Positions 1 to 5,548 of a DNA stretch of 8,930 nt are shown here, in pieces. The DNA is from Desulfovibrio sp. Its GTDB lineage: Bacteria > Desulfobacterota > Desulfovibrionia > Desulfovibrionales > Desulfovibrionaceae. Within the stretch, counting starts at the first letter, position 1, and each line of letters opens with the position of its first letter. The notes under the pieces were generated by a model. That model worked only from the letters and a program-made list of their open reading frames with translations. It searched no databases and was not told the DNA's origin. The position numbers and the translations under genes were made by a program. The stretch lies in the NCBI GenBank assembly GCA_020217165.1, contig JAIWOE010000152.1, positions 1-8,930 of the forward strand. The letters run 5' to 3'.

Positions 1-668
1 GGCTGGAGTTCCTGCACCTCACCACCGCCGCCCACTGGGACGGCATCGACCAACAGATCACGGCCTGGCTCACGCAGGAGTCCGCCGGCCCGGCCCTCCT
101 CTGCCTGGACGCCCCCCTGGGCTGGCCCCGTCCCCTGGGTGAGGCCCTGGCGGGGCATCAGGCCGGCCAGGGCCTGCCCCTGGCTGCGGACCGGCTCTTC
201 TCCCGGATCACGGATCTGGACATCGCCCGCCGGCTGGGCAAACGGCCCATGGAGGTGGGGGCCAACACCATCGCCCGGGTGGCCCTGGCGGCGGTCAACC
301 TGCTGGATCGCCTGCGGGCCGGCACCGGCCGGCACATCCCCCTGGCCTGGGCTCCCGGCCCCTTGGACGAGACCGCGGCCATCGAGGTCTATCCCGCTGC
401 CGCCCTGGCCTGCCGCGGCCTGCTGCGGCCCGGTTACAAAAAGACCGCGGCGGACCGGGCAGCCATGCTTGCGGCCCTGGAACCGCAGCTGCCCCTGGCC
501 CCCCAGTGGCAGGATGCCTGCCGCCGCAGCGAACACCTGCTGGACGCCTGCCTGTGTTGTCTGGCCGGCAGCGACTTCCTGCAGGGCCTTGCCCCCGCGC
601 CGCCGCCGGAGCTGTGGCCCGTGGTCCGTCAGGAAGGCTGGATCTGGGCGCGGGATCTGCCAGCATAA
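1..668 (+). CDS. DUF429 family protein, 5'-truncated by the window edge
   Basis: The reading frame is open from position 3 and ends at the TAA at 666-668; about 221 residues are visible and the start is off the window. What is seen: a 'CLDAPLGWP' segment (Asp codon at 108), an R-x-T-D motif ('SRITD', about 207-221), 'IEVYPAA' with its Glu at 384, a 'YKK' about 435-443, a 'LLDAC...LAGSDF' helix (Asp at 543), and a C-terminal 'EGWIW'. This order of acidic motifs matches DUF429 proteins, which are predicted to have an RNase H-like fold and to be nucleases or nucleotide-handling enzymes; no substrate is established. The acidic residues Asp (108), Glu (384) and Asp (543) would be the expected metal-binding set, by inference. 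It converges on the MFS gene with one base between the two stop codons. Family assignment is fairly secure, function is not. Confidence 0.8.
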   Translation, partial: LEFLHLTTAAHWDGIDQQITAWLTQESAGPALLCLDAPLGWPRPLGEALAGHQAGQGLPLAADRLFSRITDLDIARRLGKRPMEVGANTIARVALAAVNLLDRLRAGTGRHIPLAWAPGPLDETAAIEVYPAAALACRGLLRPGYKKTAADRAAMLAALEPQLPLAPQWQDACRRSEHLLDACLCCLAGSDFLQGLAPAPPPELWPVVRQEGWIWARDLPA

Positions 669-669
669 T

Positions 670-1821
670 TCACGGTCGTTCCATCCACCGTCGAACCCGG
701 TTCCCCAGGAACAACGCCCCCAGCACGGCGGCCGCAGTGGCCAGGCCGGCCAGGCCGAAGATGTCCCGCGGCGTACGCGTTCCCAGCAGGGCCCCTGCGG
801 CGTCAAAGACCAGGGGCGAGAGGAACTGTCCCAGGAATATCATGCTCCCGGCCAGGGCCATGGTCCGCATGCTCAGGGGCAGGGGCGTGGCCTTGGCCAC
901 GGCCACCAGCAGGCTGGGCCACAGGGAGCCTAGGCCAAACCCCACCAACATCACCCCGGCCATGGCGCCAGCCAGCCCGCTTGCATGGTGCAGGCCGAGG
1001 AACCCAGCGGCCATCAGGCCCAGCATGATCACAGGCAGTCGCCGGCCGAACATCAGCCGGGTTCGTGGCAGCATCAGGCCGGCCACAAATCCCGCCGCGG
1101 TGGAGCCTGCCAGGGACATGCCCGAGTTGCCCGCCTCCCCGTACCCTTCCTGGATCAGGAACAAGGCCAGGTTGGTGGGCACGCAATAAAAGACGATCAT
1201 GAGCAGCAGCAGGCCCAGGGCCCCCAGCCAGGCCCCCAGGGGCAGGCGGCCCGTGGCGGCGGCAGGGCTTTGCTCCCGGGCGGGTTCCTGCAGAAACAGC
1301 GTGGTCATGACCATGGTCACCAGACTGATGCCATAAATGGCAAAGGCGTACCGCCAGTTGGCCTGGGCCAGCCAGCCGGAGCAGAACAGGGCCACGATGC
1401 CGCCCAGGTTGGCGGTGGAGGCCGTGCGCCCCATCATCCGGACCCGTTCTTCCCCCGTGAAGAACACGCTGACCAGGGAATTGGACAAGGGCATGACCAT
1501 GCCCACGCCAATGCCCAGCACAATGCGCGTGGCCAGGAGCATGGGAAAGCTGGTGGCCAGACCGCCGCCAGCCCCGCCCAGCAGATACAGCGTGCACCCC
1601 AGCAGCAGGGTGCCTTTGATCCCCAGCCAACGGCACAGGCGCGGGGCCAGGAACGACATGGGAATGATGCACACCGAGGGCGCCGTGAGCAGCAGCTTGA
1701 CCGTGGTGGCCGGCACATCGGGAAAGGCCGCCTGCACCGCACCCAGGGCCGGCGCCACGGCGGCCCCGGCCATGACCGTGAGCAGGGAGATGGAGAGGAT
1801 GCTCCAGGCGTGCAGTGTCAT
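670..1821 (-). CDS. MFS transporter, efflux type (12 TM)
   Basis: A 383-residue inner-membrane protein with about twelve hydrophobic segments (near residues 7-28, 41-62, 70-90, 95-120, 135-152, 157-177, 198-220, 234-252, 261-279, 281-308, 319-338, 352-373) and a hydrophilic central loop at about 178-196. Family marks: Arg99 with 'RIVLGIGVG' in TM4 (motif B-like) and 'NWRYAFAIYG' at 155-164. The loop 2-3 motif A is degenerate ('APRLCRWLGIKG', 59-70), lacking the usual acidic residue. Size and layout fit proton-coupled drug or metabolite efflux carriers; the substrate cannot be read from sequence. The ATG at 1821 overlaps the stop of the marR-type gene in an ATGA, and a GGGGGA lies six bases upstream inside that gene, so the two are probably co-transcribed and translationally coupled. 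That makes a compound sensed by the regulator the likeliest substrate, by inference. Confidence 0.85.
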   Translation of the reverse strand: MTLHAWSILSISLLTVMAGAAVAPALGAVQAAFPDVPATTVKLLLTAPSVCIIPMSFLAPRLCRWLGIKGTLLLGCTLYLLGGAGGGLATSFPMLLATRIVLGIGVGMVMPLSNSLVSVFFTGEERVRMMGRTASTANLGGIVALFCSGWLAQANWRYAFAIYGISLVTMVMTTLFLQEPAREQSPAAATGRLPLGAWLGALGLLLLMIVFYCVPTNLALFLIQEGYGEAGNSGMSLAGSTAAGFVAGLMLPRTRLMFGRRLPVIMLGLMAAGFLGLHHASGLAGAMAGVMLVGFGLGSLWPSLLVAVAKATPLPLSMRTMALAGSMIFLGQFLSPLVFDAAGALLGTRTPRDIFGLAGLATAAAVLGALFLGNRVRRWMERP

Positions 1822-2357
1822 GCAGGGTCCCCCGCCTCCCCGTCCACATCATCCTCCAAATCCATATTCGCGGCAGACCGGGGGCCGTCGGCCATGCGGT
1901 CGGCATTGGCCAGCACCATGCGCAGCAGGGTGAACAACTCCCCCTGCTTGTCTTCGGGGATCCCCTCCAGCAGGGCGTCGGACCATCTGTAGAGGATGGC
2001 GAAAAAGTCTGCCTCAATGGCCAGGGCCTTGGGGGTCAGCTGCACGCGGCGGATGCGGCGATCATCAGGATCCGCCGTCCGCACCACGTAGCCGGCGCGC
2101 TCCAGGGGGGCCATGGCCCGGGTGACGGTGGCCTTGTCCACCTTGAGCAGGGTGGCCAGCTCGTCCTGGGAAAAGAGTTCCCTGCCGCCGGCATTGCGGT
2201 GAAACAACTCGGCCATGAGCAGCACCTGGCCCTGCCCGATCTGCAGGCGGGACATTTCCCGCAGGGCATACAGCTGAAATCGCCGGTTCACCAGGCAGAT
2301 GAGCCGGCCCATGGACTGCCCGCGCGGCCGGCGCACAAAAGGCGTGGATGAAGACAT
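1818..2357 (-). CDS. MarR-family transcriptional regulator
   Basis: A 179-residue protein with a winged helix-turn-helix at about residues 45-110: 'FSQDELATLLKVDKATVTRA' (62-81) leads through the recognition helix, and 'DPDDRR' (96-101) is the classic MarR wing. Helices on both sides would form the dimer interface. The last 20 or so residues form an unusual acidic tail ('DLEDDVDGEAGD'). MarR proteins usually repress their own operon and a neighbouring efflux gene and release DNA on binding a small phenolic or lipophilic ligand. The ATG at 2357 is chosen because AGGAG (2368-2364) lies six bases upstream; a longer frame begins at 2423 but its ATG falls within a palindrome and has no ribosome site. 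It shares an ATGA with the downstream MFS gene and is divergent from the ATP-grasp/alpha-E gene. Confidence 0.9.
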   Translation of the reverse strand: MSSSTPFVRRPRGQSMGRLICLVNRRFQLYALREMSRLQIGQGQVLLMAELFHRNAGGRELFSQDELATLLKVDKATVTRAMAPLERAGYVVRTADPDDRRIRRVQLTPKALAIEADFFAILYRWSDALLEGIPEDKQGELFTLLRMVLANADRMADGPRSAANMDLEDDVDGEAGDPA

Positions 2358-2363
2358 GAGACG

Positions 2364-2368
2364 CTCCT
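2364..2368 (-). promoter_or_regulatory. Ribosome binding site of the MarR gene
   Basis: Read on the minus strand this is AGGAG, followed by six bases and the ATG at 2357. It decides the start codon in favour of 2357 over the upstream in-frame ATG at 2423. Confidence 0.75.
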
Positions 2369-2414
2369 GAAATGGGTACGGATCGGTCAAGGCAAGGTCC
2401 TGTGCCACAATTCC

Positions 2415-2428
2415 GTTGCACATGCAAC
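2415..2428. promoter_or_regulatory. Candidate MarR operator, palindrome GTTGCA-CA-TGCAAC
   Basis: This is a perfect 6-bp inverted repeat with a 2-bp spacer. MarR-family dimers typically bind short palindromes with TTGC/GCAA-type half-sites near the promoter they repress. The centre (2421/2422) lies 64 bases from the regulator's ATG and 58 bases from the ATG of the divergent gene, so a bound dimer could block both promoters. Which protein binds it is inferred from position and shape only. Confidence 0.55.
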
Positions 2429-2467
2429 AAAATGTGCGCAGTGGCGGAACCCGCCGAAATCGTGTAC

Positions 2468-2471
2468 AGGG
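2468..2471 (+). promoter_or_regulatory. Ribosome binding site of the ATP-grasp/alpha-E gene
   Basis: AGGG lies eight bases before the ATG at 2480. The other in-frame ATGs at 2372, 2432 and 2489 have no comparable upstream site, and the first would place the candidate operator inside coding sequence. Confidence 0.5.
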
Positions 2472-2479
2472 TCAAATCC

Positions 2480-4582
2480 ATGGACGTCATGGAACACGCC
2501 GCCCTGCAGCCATCCCCCCGGCCCGCCGGTGCGGACGAACTGTACGCCCCGGACGGCAGCCTGCAGTCCCACTGGAGGCCCTCCCTCGCCTCCCTGGAAC
2601 GTCTGGGCCCGGACGAATTGAGCCGCCGCCTGGATATCCGCCGCCTGCTGCGGGAAAACGGCGTCACCTTCCACGTGCATGGCGACCCCGGCGGCCTGCA
2701 CCGGCCCTGGGAGTTGGATCTCATCCCCTGGGTCATCCCCCCCGCCGACTGGGAACAGCTGGAAGCCGGCCTCACCCAGCAGGCCATGGTGCTGGATCTG
2801 CTCTTCAAGGACCTCAACGGTCCCCGCATGCTCCTACGGGAGCGCGTGGTGCCATCGGAGGCGGTCTTTTCCCATCCCGGCTTCCTGCGTGCCTGCGACA
2901 AGATGCACCACCGCGGGGAACGCCAGCTCGTCTTCCACTCGGCGGACTGTTGCCGCGGGCCCGATGGCGGATTCCGGATCCTGCGGGACTTCACCCAGTC
3001 CCCGGCCGGAGCGGGGTACGCCCTGGAGCATTGCACCGTGCTGGCCCGGGTGCTGCCGGATGTATTCGGCGACTGCAACGTGGAACGCATCTTCCACTTT
3101 TTCCGGGCCATGCGGGATACCCTGGCCAGGCTGGCTCCCCGCCGGCGAGACGACCCCCGCATCGTCCTGCTGACCCCGGGGCCGGAATACGAAACCTATT
3201 TCGAGCATGCCTACCTGGCGGCATACCTGGGCTACACCCTGGTCCAGGGCGAGGACCTGACCGTGCGCGACGGCGCGGTGTGGCTCAAATCCATCGGCGG
3301 TCTTGAACCCGTGGATGTGATTCTGCGCCGGGTGACGGATGTGCTCTGCGATCCCTTGGAATTGCAGGAAGACAGCCGCCACGGCGTGGCCGGGCTGGTG
3401 GAGGCCGTGCGGCTGCAGCATGTGGCCGTGGCCACCCCCCTGGGCGCCGGCGTGCTGGAAAATCCCGCCCTGGCCGCGGAAAATCTCTTCTGGGTGGGAC
3501 GCTACCTGGAGCGTGCCACGGCCTGCGCCAGACTGCTGCGCATGCTGGCAACCCTGTTCAACCATTCCGACACCTTCGGGCCCGAGGCGGAACGCGAATG
3601 CCTGCCACACCTGTTGCAGGCCCTGGCCAACCTCACTGGCGCCGCGCTGCCTGCCCCCCTGGAGGAACTGGCCCAATGGCCGGAACGCCGGTTGCAATCC
3701 CTGGTCCTGGATGCCCACCTGGGCGGCTCCCTGCCGCGCACCCTGCGCCTGCTGGCCAGCAATGCCTACGCCGTGCGGGATCGCTGGTCCGCGGACACCT
3801 GGCGCGTCATCGACGCCATCCAGGAACATGCCGAGGCCCTGGCGACCTTCTCGCCCCTGCCAGAGCCTGCCGGGCCCGAGCCCCGTAACCCGGATCCCCT
3901 TGGCCCGGAATCAGTGGGCATGGAGCGGCTGCAGGCCACCCTGGACCTGCTCCTCACCAGCCTCATCGCCTTCACCGGCTACACCATGGAGAGCATGACC
4001 CGCGCCGTGGGGTGGATTCTGCTGGATACCGGCCGACGCATGGAACGCGGCCTCATGCTCATTGGTATGCTCCAGGGCACCCTGAGCACCCCGGGCACCC
4101 TGCCAGCCCAGCCCTCCGTCCAGCCCTCCGCCCAGCAGGCCGAGCCCGTGGCCCAGCAGCTCATGAAGATGACCCTCTCCACCCTGGAATCCCTCATCAC
4201 CTATTGCCGGCGATACCGGTCTCGGCTGCGGCTGGAACAGACCCTGGACCTGCTGCTGCTGGACGAGACCAACCCACGCTCCCTGGCCTTTCAACTGGAG
4301 CAGCTGCGCTGCCACATGCAAGCCCTGCCCCGCCCCCGCCGCACCTCCCGCACCAGCCCCGAGGAACGGCTGGCCCTGGAGGCGTACGCCAGCCTCAAGC
4401 GCATGGACGCCCTGGAACTGGCCAAAATTTCCGGCCGCTCCCGCCGCCATGAGGCGCTGCGCACCTTCCTGGCAGAACAATCCCGCCTGTTGGCCGCCAT
4501 GGCCGACACCGTTTCCCTCTCCTTTTTCAGCCACGCCGGCGGGCCCACGCCCCTGGCGCGCCGCCGAGCCACCGCACCGTGA
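2480..4582 (+). CDS. Circularly permuted ATP-grasp (C-terminal half missing) fused to alpha-E domain
   Basis: A 700-residue protein. Residues 1 to about 331 match the N-terminal part of circularly permuted type 2 ATP-grasp proteins (former DUF404): 'DELYAPDGSLQSHW', 'GVTFHVHGDPGG', 'PWELDLIPWVI', 'LLFKDLNGP', 'DFTQSPAGAGYALE', 'RIVLLTPGPEYETYFEHAYL', 'DLTVRDGAVWLK', and 'ILRRVTDVLCDPLEL' with Arg283, Arg284 and Asp287. After 'GVLENPAL' the chain passes at about residue 333 into an alpha-E domain (former DUF403): 'AENLFWVGRYLERA', 'AVRDRWSADTWR', 'ENMTR'-like 'ESMTRAVGW', 'LDTGRRMERG', 'YRSRLRLEQTLDLLLLDETNPRSLAFQLE'. In family members such as Mycobacterium Rv2411c, a further stretch of about 150-200 residues follows that point, with the 'WWCG'/'LVLKP' lysine segment and the 'YVAQE'-like hinge; none of it is here. 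ATP-grasp enzymes of this kind are predicted amide-bond ligases, so ligase activity may be lost. It is divergent from the regulator gene and overlaps the transglutaminase gene by GTGA. Confidence 0.85.
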   Translation: MDVMEHAALQPSPRPAGADELYAPDGSLQSHWRPSLASLERLGPDELSRRLDIRRLLRENGVTFHVHGDPGGLHRPWELDLIPWVIPPADWEQLEAGLTQQAMVLDLLFKDLNGPRMLLRERVVPSEAVFSHPGFLRACDKMHHRGERQLVFHSADCCRGPDGGFRILRDFTQSPAGAGYALEHCTVLARVLPDVFGDCNVERIFHFFRAMRDTLARLAPRRRDDPRIVLLTPGPEYETYFEHAYLAAYLGYTLVQGEDLTVRDGAVWLKSIGGLEPVDVILRRVTDVLCDPLELQEDSRHGVAGLVEAVRLQHVAVATPLGAGVLENPALAAENLFWVGRYLERATACARLLRMLATLFNHSDTFGPEAERECLPHLLQALANLTGAALPAPLEELAQWPERRLQSLVLDAHLGGSLPRTLRLLASNAYAVRDRWSADTWRVIDAIQEHAEALATFSPLPEPAGPEPRNPDPLGPESVGMERLQATLDLLLTSLIAFTGYTMESMTRAVGWILLDTGRRMERGLMLIGMLQGTLSTPGTLPAQPSVQPSAQQAEPVAQQLMKMTLSTLESLITYCRRYRSRLRLEQTLDLLLLDETNPRSLAFQLEQLRCHMQALPRPRRTSRTSPEERLALEAYASLKRMDALELAKISGRSRRHEALRTFLAEQSRLLAAMADTVSLSFFSHAGGPTPLARRRATAP
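4109..4132 (+). repeat. Two tandem copies of a 12-bp unit in the alpha-E coding region
   Basis: CAGCCCTCCGTC is followed directly by CAGCCCTCCGCC (one mismatch). It encodes Gln-Pro-Ser-Val/Ala repeats in a Pro/Gln-rich insert (about residues 537-560) between two conserved alpha-E helices. It is probably a flexible loop grown by replication slippage. Confidence 0.7.
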
Positions 4583-5463
4583 ACGACCGCATCATCCACA
4601 GCACCAAATTCCGCCACAGCGAGCCCATGCCCCTCTCCCACAACGAGGCGCGCCTTTCGCCGCGGGATTTTTCCCGCCAGACCTGCACCCGCAACCGGTA
4701 CCAGATCACCCCAAAGCCCAGGGTGTTCCGGAAGCGCTTCGACTACTTCGGCAACCAGATCTGCTATTTTTCCATCGAGGAGCCCCACAGCGAACTCACA
4801 GTGACCGTGATCAGCGAGGTGCTGGTGACCAGCACCGGCTACGACACCCCCGGCCCCGCCGACGACATTCCCTGGGAGGCGGCCCGGAATCTGCTCCTGG
4901 AGTCCGACCCTTTTGACATCGCCGAGCACCGGGATTTCCTGCTGGATTCCAGCCTCATCACCGCCTCGGCCCAGCTGCGGGCCTACGCCACGCCGTCCTT
5001 TCCCATGGGGCGGCCCCTGCTGGCGGCGGCCCGGGATCTGATGGAACGCATCTCCCATGATTTTGCCTATGTGCCCGGCTTTACAGAAATCTCCACCCCC
5101 CTGGAGGAGGTCCTGGCCCACCGCCGCGGCGTTTGCCAGGACTTTGCCCACCTGGCCATCGGCTGCATGCGCTCCATGGGCCTGGCGGCGCGGTACGTCT
5201 CCGGCTACATCGAAACCCTGCCTCCTCCCGGACAGGAGAAGCTCGTGGGCGCAGACGCCTCCCATGCCTGGTTTTCCGTGTACGTTCCGAAAGATGGCTG
5301 GATGGACTTCGCCCCCACCAACAACCAGATTCCCATGGACCGCCACATCACCCTGGCCTGGGGGCGGGATTACGCCGACGTGCCACCCCTCAGGGGGGTC
5401 GTGTACACCAGCGGCAGCCAGGTCATGGACGTGACCGTGGACGTGATGCGCCTGGAGGGATGA
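4579..5463 (+). CDS. Transglutaminase-like cysteine protease with bacterial transglutaminase N-terminal domain
   Basis: A 294-residue protein. Residues about 1-95 resemble the bacterial transglutaminase N-terminal beta domain ('LSHNEARLSPRD', 'YFSIEEPHSELTVTVISEV'), and about 130-250 the transglutaminase core. The catalytic triad is complete: Cys186 in 'RRGVCQDFAH', His229 in 'DASHAWFSVYV' and Asp243 in 'WMDFAPTNN'. Such proteins are predicted to hydrolyse or transfer amide bonds. Their genes regularly accompany type 2 ATP-grasp and alpha-E genes, where they are thought to process the amide-linked product; this is comparative genomics, not proven chemistry. No signal peptide is visible, so it is probably cytoplasmic. 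The GTG start at 4579 shares GTGA with the preceding stop, has no ribosome site of its own, and is likely translated by re-initiation; the next Met (about residue 17) would cut into the conserved N-terminal strand. All catalytic residues are intact, unlike the neighbouring ATP-grasp module. Confidence 0.9.
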   Translation: MNDRIIHSTKFRHSEPMPLSHNEARLSPRDFSRQTCTRNRYQITPKPRVFRKRFDYFGNQICYFSIEEPHSELTVTVISEVLVTSTGYDTPGPADDIPWEAARNLLLESDPFDIAEHRDFLLDSSLITASAQLRAYATPSFPMGRPLLAAARDLMERISHDFAYVPGFTEISTPLEEVLAHRRGVCQDFAHLAIGCMRSMGLAARYVSGYIETLPPPGQEKLVGADASHAWFSVYVPKDGWMDFAPTNNQIPMDRHITLAWGRDYADVPPLRGVVYTSGSQVMDVTVDVMRLEG

Positions 5464-5467
5464 CGCC

Positions 5468-5548
5468 ATGCCCTCCATCGCCGTCCGTCAGCCACCACTC
5501 CTGCACACCGTCATCCGCCGCCCGTATTTGCCATGCGCATCTGCCTGA
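5468..5548 (+). CDS. Possible 26-residue leader ORF overlapping the glycosyltransferase start
   Basis: The ATG at 5468 has GGAGG (5454-5458) nine bases upstream, the best ribosome site in this stretch. The frame encodes 'MPSIAVRQPPLLHTVIRR' and eight more residues and stops at 5546-5548, 14 bases past the glycosyltransferase ATG in another frame. The glycosyltransferase ATG lacks a ribosome site, so translation of this small frame could deliver ribosomes to it. The peptide resembles nothing I recognise and may have no function beyond coupling, or may not be made at all. Confidence 0.25.
   Translation: MPSIAVRQPPLLHTVIRRPYLPCASA

Larger units (their letters stand above)
2358..2479. promoter_or_regulatory. 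Divergent control region between marR-type and ATP-grasp genes
   Basis: This 122-bp gap separates the two divergent start codons and must hold promoters for both directions. It is visibly richer in A+T near 2409-2434 than the flanking genes. I could not find a convincing -35/-10 pair on either strand; the best -10-like string on the plus strand is CAAAAT at 2428-2433, without a good -35. Structure seen: a perfect 14-bp palindrome in the centre (2415-2428), an overlapping inverted repeat GCACAT/ATGTGC (2418-2423 and 2432-2437), a small TGTG-C-CACA repeat (2401-2409), and a five-pair hairpin GGCGG-AAC-CCGCC (2443-2455) that would sit in the leader of the ATP-grasp/alpha-E transcript. An open frame runs through the region on the plus strand from 2372, but it appears not to be translated. 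Confidence 0.6.

Noticed and set aside
672..691. Inverted repeat ACGGT/ACCGT as a terminator between the convergent genes
   Set aside because: It has only five pairs with a 10-base loop, no T-run, and lies inside the MFS coding sequence.
739..756. Perfect 9-bp tandem repeat GGCCAGGCC x2 in the MFS gene
   Set aside because: It encodes ordinary Gly-Leu-Ala residues of a membrane helix; codon bias in a GC-rich genome makes this unremarkable.
2391..2407. Sigma-54-like promoter on the minus strand (TGGCAC followed by TTGCC) upstream of the MarR gene
   Set aside because: The distance between the GG and GC elements is 11 bases rather than the near-invariant 10, and no enhancer-binding protein or upstream site is visible.
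2358..2423. A longer MarR protein starting at the minus-strand ATG at 2423
   Set aside because: That ATG is part of the palindrome and lacks a ribosome site, whereas the ATG at 2357 has AGGAG six bases upstream.
2372..2479. A longer form of the ATP-grasp/alpha-E protein starting at the ATG at 2372 (36 extra residues)
   Set aside because: It has no ribosome site, its extra residues do not resemble the family N-terminus, and it would put the central palindrome and most of the divergent promoter region inside coding sequence.
2834..3829. A 331-residue minus-strand open frame opposite the ATP-grasp/alpha-E gene
   Set aside because: It shows the same shadow composition and no recognisable domain, while the plus strand encodes clear family motifs.
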